DNA of 64,000 bases from Larix kaempferi (GCA_027924585.1 BSBM01000753.1:24990001-25054000); one strand, 5' to 3'; positions 10,410-21,725 are shown, counted from the first letter of the stretch. The notes: generated by a model from the letters alone, not told the origin. Translations and numbers: made by a program.

Positions 10410-10885
10410 ACAAAATCATCATTAGCAAAGATATGTACATAGAAAAATCAGAAGTTGTTCAGGATTGCAAAGGAATATTTGTTTGCAAACTCAAGGAATT
10501 ATTGTATTCCCTAAAGGTACCTAGGAAATTGTACGGGATGTTTGATTCCTTCATGGTGAGCCAAAATTTCTTAGGTGAGTATAACCATGTGTTTACTTTG
10601 AAAGTTTGGAAAATGGTATATGCATAATGTATGTTGATGATATGCTTATTGGAAACAAAAACATGGTTGAGATTAACAAGTTAAAGGCTCAATTGGTCAA
10701 GACGTTTCAGATGAAGGATCTAGGAGCAACAAAACATATATTGGGCATAGAAATACAAAGAGATAGAAAAAAGGGTAAGTTGTAGTTATCACAATAAAAG
10801 TCTATGGAGAAGATAATGATGAGGTTCAGTATGAACATTGTGAAACCATTAAATATCCTTTTAGCTTTTCATTGTAATATTTCTT
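10410..10885 (+). pseudogene. Copia reverse transcriptase fragment, YVDD intact
   Basis: CKLKELLYSLKVPRKLYGMF and FMVSQNF are the middle of a copia RT. A stop at 10625-10627 overlaps the next frame, which reads MYVDDMLIGNKNM; the catalytic YVDD at 10630-10641 is unchanged. KDLGATKHILGIEIQRDRKKG follows, then stops near 10784 and 10793. The front of the palm with the first catalytic Asp has been deleted. Confidence 0.85.
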
Positions 10886-10998
10886 TCCATAATTTAGCTG
10901 TTAAAAATAAATTAACAACTAAAGTATAATAAATTTTGTCATCCTTAAAAAAATTAAAATTTGTTAAAAAATATTTAAATAACTTAAAAAAAATTGTT

Positions 10999-11150
10999 TT
11001 ATGATTTAAATAATCTATAAAAAAATAAAATTATGATTTAAATAATCTATAAAAAAATAAAATTATGATTTAAATAATCTATAAAAAAATGTTTTATGAT
11101 TTAAATAATCTATAAAAAAATAATTTTTATGATTTAAAAAACATAAAATG
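10999..11150 (+). repeat. About 32-bp AT-rich tandem repeat, 4-5 copies
   Basis: Units begin TTATGATTTAAATAATCTAT at 10999, 11031, 11063, 11094 and 11128. The surrounding 10886-11290 is AT-rich and repeats the words ATTAACAACTAAA..TATAATAAATT at about 10911 and 11238. No coding sequence. Confidence 0.85.
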
Positions 11151-11290
11151 TTTTGTGATTTTCTTGAAATAAAGATTAAGAATTAATTTAATTAACCTCC
11201 ATTCACACACTAATAATAACCATATTCCCTATATTAACAACTAAATTATAATAAATTGTATCATCTTACACTTTTCATTAACACAAAAAA

Positions 11291-11322
11291 AACTTTTAAA
11301 AATATAATTCAATACTTATTAA
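11291..11322. repeat. Target-site duplication of LINE-B, left copy
   Basis: This 32-bp stretch, ending in ATATAATTCAATACTTATTA plus A, recurs at 20677-20708 with two mismatches. The pair brackets all LINE-B parts, so it marks the insertion of the whole unit. The word TTAACACAAAAAAAA stands on both sides of the left copy (11278 and 11324), so the exact left border is uncertain by a few bases. Confidence 0.85.
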
Positions 11323-11569
11323 TTAACACAAAAAAAAATTCCACGAAAAAAAGAATACTATTGTTATTCATCAAGTGAATCAAATAGTACATGATATGCA
11401 GTCAAAATTGACCTTTCTAGGATATACCAGATTGTCCAAATATACAAAATATCTCAAAACTATACAGTTCTATGCACCAAAGATATCAAAAATTCACACT
11501 AAGATCCTAAGAGAGAAAAAACAGTGAACCAGAATTTATGAGTGTGCCTTCATAGAATTCATCCCAAAA

Positions 11570-12386
11570 AAGGAGACCTTCTTCTCCATCTAATGCCTGT
11601 TTAGAGAGATGATCTGCCTAAGAATTGTATTCCCGATATATATGCTGCAGAGAGTATTTTTGGAATGACTGCAATTCCGATTGTATCTTGTTGCACCAAT
11701 AAGTAAGATTTAATACCTTTAACCCATATTCACCTCTGGCCCACTTAATGGTAACGCGGGAATCACCATATATGTCAACATGTGGCAAGACAAATATAAA
11801 TGCAACCCGGATAGCACACCACAGAGCTATAAGTTCTTCTCTCATATTGGTATCGGAACCACACTTAAGACGCAAATTGTAATAATGCTCAGCATTGAGA
11901 AAAATAACTCCTCCATCCCCACAATTTCCAGAATTAGCCGCTCCATCAAACATGAGAATAGGATCATTAAAAGACAAAGTAAAATTTCCAATAGTGCGCT
12001 TCACCGGGATAATAGTAGTAGTCTCATACATCATAAAAAGCCTCAGAAAAACATTGAATGTACTGTCCACATTGGGTACCTGATTGTCGAAAAGACATTT
12101 GTTTCTAACCCACCAAATAGACCAACAAATAAAAACTGGAAAAGTATAATAGGTTTTGCATTTTCTTATCCATGAATGTAGACCACCTTCCAGACTACTT
12201 CCTCCCCAGAACTCAGATATACCAAAATGTTGATAAAATCTTTTCCACAGATCCCGGAAGAAGGAACAGTCAATAAACAAGTGGGTAGACGATTCAACAT
12301 TTAGCTTGCAAATTATACACAAACTTGGTCCATTCCAACCCATCCGGGTGAGATTATCCCAAGTTTTGAGCTTGTCAGATAGCAGA
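11570..12386 (-). pseudogene. LINE-B zf-RVT (distal) and RNase H
   Basis: Read right to left: SDKLKTWDNLTRMGWNGPSL and CIICKLNVESSTHLFIDC form the zf-RVT cluster. RNase H follows with LMFDGAANSG, MREELIALWCAI, DIYGDSRVTIKWARG and YREYNS; the three acidic catalytic positions are readable. A stop at 11618-11620 cuts the protein, and ADHLSKQALDG continues beyond it. The first part of the zinc-finger domain lies at 15901-15960, on the other side of the inserted LTR; the reading continues across once the LTR is ignored. Confidence 0.9.
12382..12386. repeat. 5-bp TSD GCAGA, left copy
   Basis: GCAGA here and at 15896-15900 brackets the solo LTR. The coding phase of LINE-B is restored when one copy and the LTR are set aside, which confirms the duplication. 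Confidence 0.9.
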
Positions 12387-15300
12387 AGTAACATCTCCAA
12401 AAAAACGAGTTAGTAAATTTGGTAAAATTTAAAACAATTCTTCCATTATATAATTAACGAAGTAAATGTATTGTCATGATGTCAGTGGTTTCTGCATGAC
12501 ATGCTTCCGTAACTAAAACGATAATACAAATGATTATTATACATCCATTTACACAGCATAGGTCGAACAATGATATATTTTAAATAGCAACCAAAATCAA
12601 TTACCAAGAATTTCATTTGACACAAAATAACCATGTAACAACATCACCATGAAAAATATGAACGAGACAAGATATACCGTGGTTCACCCCATCCTTGGGC
12701 TACGTCCACAAAACTGTCATATCTTTATTCATCAATAAAGAAGGATTCTACAAGGCATATTTTTACAATCTTTGCATTTTCACTTTCTCTGGGTATTCTT
12801 TCACCAGATTTAAAAGCGATTTTGGACAGCATCTTGGACATGGATGAATTACCATATCCTTTTCCTCGCTAAGCGTTCTAGCTAACATAACACTTTCTTC
12901 AGCAATACAATCATATTATAAGGGGCTTCAATCCTTATACTATCCCCTCCAATGCATACTATGTAAGTCAAATTGAAGTTTTCTATAACAACAATAAAAA
13001 TTATGACTCTTTATCAATTATAAAATTCACTTTAACTTAAGGATTAGTACGAGGGTTTTAACCTCTTCACCCCTTTCTTTCCACTTTATCAACTCCTCTC
13101 ATTTCAAGACTTACATAGAATATATATGCTATGACAGAGATCTATTACGATTCCATAGAATTCCCTCATGTGTCTGCACAAAGATAATAATATATCCAAA
13201 CCAAACCGAGTGCTAGCTTCTAAGTCTTTCCCAAAACACTAACAGAACATTCACATACTAAACAACTAACAGAAGCGTATATATACATATATAAACAAAC
13301 ACGTAGGCTTATGCTTTCTCAAATGGATACACAGAGGTCCAACAAAAGACTTTATAAATAAAGGGTAAACATATGGAAAATCTCAGGGATCGGCGTTGTT
13401 ATTCACACTCATTTTTCTGAATCGCATAATGTCTAGAAGATAATCCAACCCCACGTATTTCCTGAGATTTTTGAGTTCTAGAATGTGAAATTAAATCTTA
13501 AGGGTTTAATGATTTGCAGACTATCTAGAAGTTAACTATACCAACACCATGGGATTTTCCTGAGATAGCGGATCTGGAAAACAACATAAACTTGCAACGC
13601 GTTTACTGAAATCAGAGTAAGAATTCCTCACGAATTCAGCGTTGCTCATTCCACAGAAACAGAACTATGATCTCAGTACCGTAAAGACAAGGGAAAAGAG
13701 GATCTACGATTTTCCATCAATATTCCACATAAACAGAACTATGATCTCAGTAGTAAAGACAAGGAAAAAGAGGGAATAAGATCGATTTCTCATTTCATAG
13801 AAAATCGAATCCATTTAAATGACAGAGTTACAGCTCGTCGATTTCGTAGATCTAGTTTTAAATTTTAAACATAGCAGAATTAAAAATTTAGGATCGACTT
13901 CTTATTTCATGTGGAATCGATTTCCAATAAGAGCCAGAGATACAAGCTCCGGCAATTTCATATTTGTACCTAAATCTTAAGCATGAACTGATTTTTCCTC
14001 CCATCACAGGAAGCGGTAGTACTAAGGCAGAGGCTCAATCACTCAAATCGCAACAGTAAAAAAATTAGTCTCCAATGAGAATCAGGTACCACAACCTTTA
14101 GCCAGTGCACTACGAACTCTACTTAAACAGAGTGAGCCAGAGAAGTCAAGACTCCCATGACGGATGCAGGGTAGGTTTAATGACATAATTATCCTTATAA
14201 TAAAATTGCACTTCAAAAGCGAGGGATGTATGACTGTAAAATAATAAACTGGAGATAGGTATACCATCAAGCTAACAACCTATTTCTATGCAGTATAGAA
14301 CACGCCTGTCACTACAGCCTTTTAAACATGAAAAACAAGGAACGGATTTGTATAGATCTATGTGTTGGACAGAAAATATAAACCACGAAGTTCGACAAGC
14401 AAGAAAACATCAAATTTCTAAATTCTATTCCAGCAATGAGTATAAGAAGAATGCAATTTGTAAATAAACAAGAATACCAGAATTTGCCACACCATACACT
14501 AACGTGGCTCATCCAATGCAGACAAGCTCAGGAACAGAGGTCGCTCTCTTCTCTGTCGAATATTTCCAGTTAATACAGTCGCAGAGATCTCCCTTACTTC
14601 TACCAGGGTTCCCTCTTCATTCTGCCGTAGAGAGAACAAGTTACACTACTCTACGAATGCACAAAGATGCAGCACTCCTCCTTTCTTTCCCAAAAAAAAT
14701 AGTGTGTCATAAAAACAGTCATTCCTTTCGCTCAATCGCACTCCACCTATACAATTGAAAAGAAGTGCAGAAAGAGATGAGTTCTCTCTTCTCTCTTCTG
14801 CCCCGCATGAAAATAAAATCAGAAGCCCCACCCCCCGTTCCTAAAACCGAGTCTGCGACCATCTTAAATGGTATTCAAGATTTCAGCTCCTTCTTGGAGA
14901 GTCCGCCGAACTCACGAGGGAATCCCTCATTTCTCGGTATGTAAAATCTGTTGAGTATGTCGTGGAACAAAAGAAGGAGTGGTTAAGCTCTTTCACGCCG
15001 AGCGTTTAAGAGATAGTGGGAGTATAAGTTATTACTCTTAGTGTCAGGGAAAGTGGATGTTAAGTTCTTTAAATGATCCTAGGGGAGCCGAATGAGGTTA
15101 GGGATCAAATGGTGATCCCACGATAGTCAGGTCTCTTTTTTTTTTTAAGATCTAATACCCAGACTTTAGTTAACATAATTAATTCTCTTCATACCTCATC
15201 TTTGGCATATAAATCGACAAATTATGATAATGTTGGATCCTATCCAATATGTATATCTGCATATATATATCCATTATATATTATATGTATATAATATAAT

Positions 15301-15895
15301 CATATATATTAAATCTATAAAGGTATCGCTTCCTTTCTCAAGAATATTATAGTAGTTTATACTATAAGGTGATAACAACTAATTCCTTTTCTTCCTACTT
15401 TTTAAGTTTAGAATTAAGAAGACTTTTAACTTAACTCCTTACTTGTATCTTTTGAGGCTAGGATAATAATAATCTTAGTTTTCTTAGGGTCACTTAAATC
15501 ATAGCTATCATCAAACTAAAAGATGACCTTATAACTTATTAGAAGGTTGCGACGAGTAGTCGCTCTCAAATCTATGGCAACGACATTTATAATTTTTTAA
15601 GTTCGACCCGTAAGTCACTTTAAAACCTTTCAACTTCCCGTGGTATGAAGATGATACTTACTATCGATTGCTAGCTTCTCGTGACAACCCTGCTTATCAT
15701 CTTTTATCCTACTGGATTTAGTTGTCGTCGCTAAGTTGCATTACCATCATAGTTTACATTCCAGAACTTTAGTAATTAAACCTCGTAAGTCCCAAGGTTT
15801 ACCAGTGGGGCCTTGGCCTTGAGCTCCTCACCAGAAACCCGTACAATAAACAATCACATTCACAAACTACTAGGGCTTAAAGGAGGGATATCACA
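12387..15895 (-). mobile_element. Solo LTR 1 (3,509 bp) inserted in LINE-B
   Basis: On the minus strand it starts TGTGATATCCC and ends GGAGATGTTACT; the expected terminal CA is CT here, one base changed. It is flanked by GCAGA on both sides and contains no gag or pol. The same family is found at 45908-49847 on the plus strand. Shared blocks are the TGTGATATCC start, GAGGAGCTCAAGGCCAAGG about 85-90 bp in, a GTGAACCACG block (minus strand of about 12680) and a TTTTAAATTTTAC-type terminal stretch. Short frames inside (14312-14831) are not genes. The GTGAACCACG block is common in plant copia LTRs, so a copia origin is possible. Confidence 0.9.
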
Positions 15896-15900
15896 GCAGA
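15896..15900. repeat. 5-bp TSD GCAGA, right copy
   Basis: Partner of 12382-12386. The stop codon ending the RT frame at 15891-15893 is made by the LTR terminus, not by LINE-B itself. Confidence 0.9.
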
Positions 15901-17981
15901 AACCAAAGAAAACATTTAAATTTCAAAGGGATGGACCAACACCAAATAACCCTATACCGCCAGTGGCTGGGAAAGATACATTTTCTTTTAATCATGTATC
16001 GATAAGAAGAGGTCACCGATACCCGTCCAGTGTCCTCATTACCAGCCCATACCAGAAGATCTTCATCCTGAATCATGCAGATGCCTGCGTTGTTCAAATT
16101 GTTAACATAGTAATCCCATTCGCGACAGAGATATCTGGGAAGTAATAAATCCTCCCCAGTCATCCAATAATTATGTGAATTATTTTTAACAACTGCATTC
16201 AAAGTAATATAGCCCTGTGACCGTAAAGATGTTAGAAGTTGAGCAGACAACCTGTAATCAAAATTAATACCAACAATCAGATCAACGCCAATAGCTACTT
16301 CCCGGCCATCCCCAATTTTCCAGCATAACTCAGCTGCTAGCCAACTATATACTTTCATGAACCCATTCCAAATGGGAGAAACCCTCTTAACAATTTTCCT
16401 GGGAGACCTGTACCAATGAGACAGTCTTACCTTCACATATTTATGATGAATAACTTTAGAACACAGAGAATTTGCGAATAGGGCCCTCCACAAACTTTTT
16501 AAATGCAAAGCAGCACTAAAGATGGATAAATCTTTTAGATCCCAACCCCCAAAAACATATGGAAGTGAGATCCGATCCCATCGAACCAGTGAAAAATATG
16601 ATTTCTTCAAACCCCCTATCCAAAGAAAATTAAACATAATACTTCGTAGTCTGTTGATCACCATACATGGCACAAGCAAAAGGGAAAACCAATAAACAGG
16701 CATCCCCATAAGGACAGATTTAAGCAAGGTGAGCTTACCACCTACAGAAAGAAGCCGAAAATTCCAATGACTGATACGTGCCTCTAATTTTTTGATCAAC
16801 CAATGCCAGTCATAAATAAGATATCCATTAGGTTTCAACTGGAAACCAAGATATGTGAATCCATCCGATAGCTTGCAACAGGTGTAGGGAATCACCAACC
16901 GGATGTCTCTAATTACATTAGTCCCAATTAGATTCTCATATAAACAAGATTTATGCATGTTGACCTTCATGCCAGATGCCTTACAAAAAACCTCAATAAT
17001 ATTCTGATATGCCTTCCATTCATCCACCGATCCAGTTCCAGCAACTAAAACATCATCAACAAATAAAGCATGAGTAATGGATAAATCTTTAGAGATTTTC
17101 AAGCCCTTAATCTTACCATCCAACTGTCCCTTCTTGATCATCCAACTCAGACCATCCATGATCAATAAAAAGAACAATGGAGATAATGAACAGCCCTGTC
17201 GAATACCTCTCGAGCAACTAAAGAAAGTGGTGGGTGCCCCGTTGACTAACATAGCAATATTCATCAAGTTTACACATGTCATAATCCATCTGATAGAAAT
17301 GGCCGAAACACCAATTTGTATCAAAATAATTCGTAGGAAATCCCAATTAACTCTATCATAGGCCTTCTCAAGGTCCATTTTAAGAAAAATTTACTTCATT
17401 TTCTTTGTCTTAACAGTATGTAGAAGCTCCTGTGTGATTCCAACTGCATCATGAATTTGGCGATCCTACAGGAATCCAAACTGCTCGGGAGAGATATGTC
17501 TAGATAAAATAGGCTTCAACCTTCCAGCAATAATCTTTGAAACCACTTTATAAGCAAGATTACATAGTGCAATAGGTCTAAAATCTGCATAGGATTTCAG
17601 ATCATTCACATTCGGGATAAGAGTTATAAAAGTAGAATTCAGCGCCCCAGAAATGTATCCCTGGGTTCTAGTATATTCTACCATTTGTAATAGATCAACG
17701 CCCATAAAATCAAAGAAATGCAGAAAAAGATCCATAGGCCAACCATCAGGTCCTGGGCTTTTCTCCCTTGAAAACAACTTGAGTGTATTCTCAACCTCCT
17801 CCAAAGTGACCACAAAGTTCATCTCTGCCACCTCCTCATCACCAAAAAATCTAGGAATTAGTCTAGCAACGTGAAGTTGTGAGAGCAGATCACATCCTTG
17901 ATCATTGTTATAGATATCATAGAAATGTTTAATGGCCAAATCCTGGAGCTCCTTCTCACCAGATACTTCTACACCCTCCAT
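15901..17981 (-). pseudogene. LINE-B reverse transcriptase (mostly preserved)
   Basis: Read right to left: REKSPGPDGWPMDLFLHFF and FITLIPNVNDLKSYADFRPI in the fingers, then EQFGFL and a stop at 17466-17468. A second stop follows near 17392. The main frame from 17378 has MDLEKAYDRVNWDFL, RGIRQGCSLSPLFFLLIMDG, ALFVDDVLVAG (catalytic FVDD near 17045-17070), AGK-like GGKLTLLKSVLMGMPVYW and WSIPLKFKCFLWFLL at the start of the zinc finger. All catalytic acidic residues are present; only a handful of stops disable it. This is the least damaged enzyme domain in the window. Confidence 0.93.
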
Positions 17982-18331
17982 ATGAGCAACCTTCCAAATG
18001 GTATTAATATTCCTTCTAGCAGATGCGTAAGCGTGGAAAATCTAGAATTCTTATCACCAGACTGTACCCAGAGTCCGCGACTTTTTAACTGCCACTCATG
18101 TTCTTCCTTCAAATATAATTTATCTTGATCAACTTCCAACAGTTTCAACAAGTCAAACTCCTGAGTATCCAGCGGATTCTCTAAATTGGATGAATAGAGA
18201 AACTGCAGTTTAGATTCAACATCAATTAGTGCTTTCCTGTCAATCTTCGTCCTCTGATGGATCCACTGAGAGACCTTTCCCTTAAGTTCTTTTAACTTTA
18301 AACAAAACCTATCAACCGGATTGTATTCCAA
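17969..18331 (-). pseudogene. LINE-B ORF2 segment between endonuclease and RT
   Basis: Charged region typical of plant LINE ORF2 between the two enzymatic domains: SKLQFLYSSN, KEEHEWQLKSRGLW and VQSGDKNSRF, corresponding to the family's WLKEGDKNTKFFH block. The end of this frame and the start of the RT frame overlap by 13 bp, marking a frameshift near 17975. A stop near 18349 separates it from the endonuclease part. Confidence 0.85.
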
Positions 18332-18349
18332 ACCAATGATCGACTTAAG

Positions 18350-19128
18350 CTAGACATCCTTTACAAATAACTCAAAAGACTCAAATTGTAACCAAGAGCT
18401 ATCAAATTTAAAGGGATAATCCCACCGAAAGTCGCCATCTTTCAACTGTAAATATACAAGCCAATGGTCAGATACCTTAATCTTACCAACCCATGAACGA
18501 TAATTCTGACGGGATTCTAGTAGATGAGCTTTAACCAAAAACCTTTCCAGTCTTTTATGAATGCAATCAATAGCCCTCCTACCATTTGTCCAAGTGGGAG
18601 TTTGTATGCTAGAGCATGTATCAACGAGATCATTGTGAATTAGAAACTCAGAGAAGTAATCAGTGAGCTGATCCAGATTTTCCTTAGAACCCCAAAATTC
18701 CTAGGCAAGCCTCGTAAAATTAAGATCACTTTCCACAATTAAATGATCATTATCCAACAACCCTGATCTTTGTAAACCATCCCAGAATTGAACCCTATTT
18801 CTATAAGGGGCATAACAATTCAGTATAGACAACTCGAAATTTGCAGCCTTACAAAAACCATCCATCAGGATTCCCCAGTTAGATTTAAATACATTAGAAG
18901 AAAATAATCTTGGGTCCCATGCAACTAACCAGACATACCATTGGAACTAACAGCAGAGACCTCCCACCCACCCATAATGCCAGTGAATTTAGAAAGTGCC
19001 ATCAAATAATCACACATAGTTTCCTGCAACAAAATGATACTAGGTCGGGTAGTAGTAATAAGATCAAGTAGGGCCCTAACCCGAACAGCCCTACCCAACC
19101 CACAAATATTCAAAGAACGGATAGACAT
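18350..19128 (-). pseudogene. LINE-B endonuclease (EEP/APE type), broken
   Basis: Starts MSIRSLNICGLGRAVRVRAL at 19128, with SIILLQETM carrying the catalytic Glu. A stop follows at 18925-18927; then LVAWDPRLF, SILNCYAPYRNRVQFW, ESDLNFTR (the family's GDFN block with Gly changed), TWTNGR and, after further breaks, KVSDHWLVYL with the conserved SDH near the C-terminus. This domain nicks target DNA to prime reverse transcription. At least two internal stops (18925 and about 18702) disable it. Confidence 0.88.
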
Positions 19129-19130
19129 TA
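19126..19130 (-). promoter_or_regulatory. TAATG stop-start overlap between LINE-B ORF1 and ORF2
   Basis: The ORF1 stop TAA and the ORF2 start ATG share one base on the minus strand. This arrangement is known from some LINEs as a termination-reinitiation signal for making ORF2 from one mRNA. Here it is seen directly in sequence; its use is inferred. Confidence 0.6.
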
Positions 19131-19958
19131 ATGAACCCCATCTGAGGGGGGAATTGCTCTAAGACCCCCATGAAAATCAGTCATCCCAGCCACATCCTCA
19201 TGAACATCAATTCTCTCAGAGATAGGTTTGTAGCCCATTCCTTCATCCGCAACCATATCTTCCCTCAAAGCCACCTTCTTCCTCGCTTTTCTTAAAGTGA
19301 CATTCCTAAAACGAGCCCAGTTTACCGACTGGACCAAAGGGTTTGAAGAAGGATTTTTGGAGAAAATAGGTAAAGGTGTGATGGAACCTTCAGCAGCTGA
19401 ACCACCATAACCCGCTTCACCCAATATATTCAAATATTCCACCTTCGAAATGCCCACCTCTGGAACGTCCAAATCAATGGAGACTCTAGTATCAGAGAGA
19501 CTCCCAAAACCCCCAACAGGGCACCCATCCCCAGAAGCAAAACCAACCTCCGACGCAACACCCCTAGCGGATGATTCAACCCCGAATAAGTCTCGACACG
19601 CCCTTGATTTCTCAAGAGGAGATATCTCAATGGATGAAGGCAATACCAAAGCAGGAGGAATTCTCAAAACGGTGTCCCCCGAAGCAATTTTCCTACTTAA
19701 AATTGCCTCAGCATCCCTAATAGAATCTAACTTAGCATGTGAAATGTCAGGGTAGTTAGGGATAACAGGGAACTTTAACTTACCCGGAACCAGAGGAAGA
19801 GAATTGCCCTCCAAAGAAGTGTTGGCACAATCTGTGGCACATACAGAAGATGGGAGCTTTGGAGATAGCTCAAATGCCCGAGATTCGGAGCAATGTGCTT
19901 TTAAATGACCCGCTTGCTGGCACCGGAAGCATCTAAAGGGCACTTTGAAGTAATCCAA
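19128..19958 (-). pseudogene. LINE-B ORF1, C-terminal part with CCHC zinc knuckle
   Basis: Begins DYFKVPFRCFRCQQAGHLKA and gives a C-X2-C-X4-H-X4-C knuckle (CFRCQQAGHLKAHC). The rest is a Ser/Pro-rich, low-similarity region ending in the TAA shared with ORF2. It is the continuation of the DUF4283 part at 19965-20309; the two are joined by a frameshift near 19960. ORF1 proteins of plant LINEs bind the element RNA. Confidence 0.85.
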
Positions 19959-19964
19959 ATGATG

Positions 19965-20640
19965 TCACCGGACTTTAGTACCCCATTCCAATTCTATATC
20001 CGCCGGAAGCCCTTTTCCCATTTTGAAGCCTACCATAACCTTGGCATATCGGTGATCATAACCAAAGAGAGAGGAATTGTCCAGTCTAATGAATTTACCC
20101 ACAGAATTAGCAATACCTATTAAAATGTTCTCAGACCAAAGTTCTTTGGGAAGCCCATGAATGTGTAGCCAAAGATGTCGGATGCTCTGAACCTCCCACA
20201 GTGGATCGAAATCCACATGCCACTTTTTAAGACACAATGATCTTTCCTTGAAGCACCAAAAACGCTTAAGGATACACTCCACATGTTCCCGTTTGGAAGA
20301 TATAAACATTATTCATCCATTGAGTAAGGTCACCAACAATGGGCATCCAGTGCTTACGGACCCATTCCACTAATTCCTTCTACTCCCCAGAAGTAAACTC
20401 TAATCCCCCCACATAAGCACGAGAAGCCAACATTTCAATACGGTCCAGGTTGGTTTCCAAATGGATGGAAAATCTAACCAATCCCTCACGAACCTTCAGG
20501 GATTTTGCTTGTCGTCATTTTTTGGCCTTTACCCCCTTGAAGCGGTGCTGCCAATATCCCTCAGAAATAGTATTAAGGATAGGAGCCCTCACATCTGCGA
20601 CATTACCAGAACAAAGACCACCCAAAGCCAGATTAGGGTA
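19965..20640 (-). pseudogene. LINE-B ORF1, N-terminal DUF4283-type part
   Basis: The clear part (20309-19965) reads CILKRFWCFKERSLCLKKWH, then HLWLHIHGLPKELWSENIL and GKFIRLDNSSLFGYDHRYAK, the hallmark order of DUF4283 gag-like proteins in plant LINEs. Upstream, about 20310-20640, similar reading continues in other frames (LTQWMNNVYI, VRKHWMPIVGD), so the N-terminus is frameshifted. The true start is not determined. Confidence 0.82.
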
Positions 20641-20676
20641 AGTATCAGTCTGAGGACTAATATTACCCAACGAAAA

Positions 20677-20708
20677 AACTTATAAAGATATAATTCAATA
20701 CTTATTAA
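20677..20708. repeat. Target-site duplication of LINE-B, right copy
   Basis: 30 of 32 bases match 11291-11322. It sits next to the 5' end of LINE-B. From 20709 to 21240 I see only AT-rich DNA with a short duplicated word ATTGAATTTATTGAATCAT near 21086-21125. Confidence 0.85.
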
Positions 20709-21240
20709 AAAACATTAAAATACTTATTGGTTCCAACTTAAATAATTGTATTAACCTTATTGGCCTCTCTCATTGAAACTACTCAAAGATGTGGATTCCT
20801 ATACTTCGTGCTGCAACAAAGGCTAATAAAATCAAATTCATGAACATAAAGAATATTTTGAATCAACAGCATTAGAAATTTCTTCTAACAAGTTTCTAAC
20901 TACGATTTTTATTGTTAGATTTTAATGAAAAAGCTTAGGGCATTCACTGCAAATTTACTAATTTATGTTTCTTGTATACTTTTTTATTTATTAGCAATTT
21001 AGGATTATGTTATAATATGCATCATGGACGTGATGACGATGTCAAGAGAGAAATTAAATACAAAGAATGTGGAGAACGATCAAAGCAATTGAATTTATTG
21101 AATCATATTGAATTTATTGAATCATCGAAATGATATCATTTCTTTATTTCTCTTTCAAAACTTGTAGACTATGAATGCTATGAAAGTATATTATTCATTA
21201 GTATAGTTACTTAACTTGTGGTCTCTGAATATTGATAGGT

Positions 21241-21520
21241 CATAAGTTAAGTGTCATGAACAAGTTATTTATTATTTGTTCTCTATGTTAATTGGCTGTA
21301 ATCACCTGTTGTCTATGTTTTAGCTACCTCTTACCTTCTTTAATTAAATGGTCACTACCTGTTATCCATGTATGAGCTAGAGTTATTTTGAATGTTGAAC
21401 TAGGCTCATAAAATCAATCTGGACACTACACTTGTCCCATCCTCTTCAATCTAAAAAAAAGCCTAAAAGATACGCCAACCCAAATTTTAAGATATAAACA
21501 CCTATCGATATAAATATTAA
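21241..21520 (+). repeat. Dispersed repeat, partner of 61020-61520
   Basis: Shared blocks in the same order: CTTCTTTAATTAAATGG, CACTACCT, ATGAGCTA, CATAAAATCAATYTGGAC, ACACTTGTCCCATCCTC and AAGATATAAA. No coding capacity or termini identified, so the element type is unknown. Confidence 0.7.
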
Positions 21521-21604
21521 TAACAATATTGCAAAGTGAAAAAAAAAGAGAATGATCAATGACATCCATTGATGTCATTTTGAGTACCTTCACTCTATAG
21601 ACTA

Positions 21605-21725
21605 TTTCTGGAACTGTGGAGAGAACAATCTCTCCATTCATTAACATGATATTGTCACAACTTTTTTTTCTGGAGCTCTGGAGAGAACAATCTCTCCATT
21701 TATTAACATGATATTATCACAAGTG
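21605..21725 (+). repeat. 64-bp tandem duplication
   Basis: GGAGAGAACAATCTCTCCAT with its downstream ATTAACATGATATTRTCACAA occurs at about 21618 and 21682. The unit itself holds an inverted repeat, GGAGAGA..TCTCTCC. Further right, at 22076-22120, a 20-bp unit AGTCTGATTCACAGCTAAGA is also duplicated. Confidence 0.85.

Larger units (their letters stand above)
9079..10885 (+). mobile_element. Ty1/copia gag-pol remnant with internal deletions
   Basis: Gag, protease, gag-pre-integrase and part of reverse transcriptase follow in the copia order, but no LTR, primer-binding site or integrase is seen. Sequence jumps from the gag-pre-integrase motif (about 10330-10400) to a segment normally found just before RT (KIIISKDMYIEKS, about 10415-10450) and then straight to the CKLKELLYSLK block of RT, so at least two deletions removed the integrase and the front of RT. 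The element ends near 10885 in AT-rich DNA. Confidence 0.85.
11323..20676 (-). mobile_element. LINE-B: near full-length L1-type LINE, split by a solo LTR
   Basis: Read on the minus strand it runs: 5' UTR/ORF1 start near 20676, a DUF4283-type ORF1 with zinc knuckle (20640-19128), ORF2 with endonuclease (19128-18350), RT (17981-16000), zf-RVT, and RNase H (to about 11580). The 32-bp TSD brackets it. Without the 3,509-bp LTR and its duplicated 5 bp the element is about 5.84 kb, a normal full length. Stops and frameshifts are spread through both ORFs, but RT catalytic motifs survive. The sense 3' end next to the TSD is T-rich instead of the expected poly-A. Confidence 0.92.
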
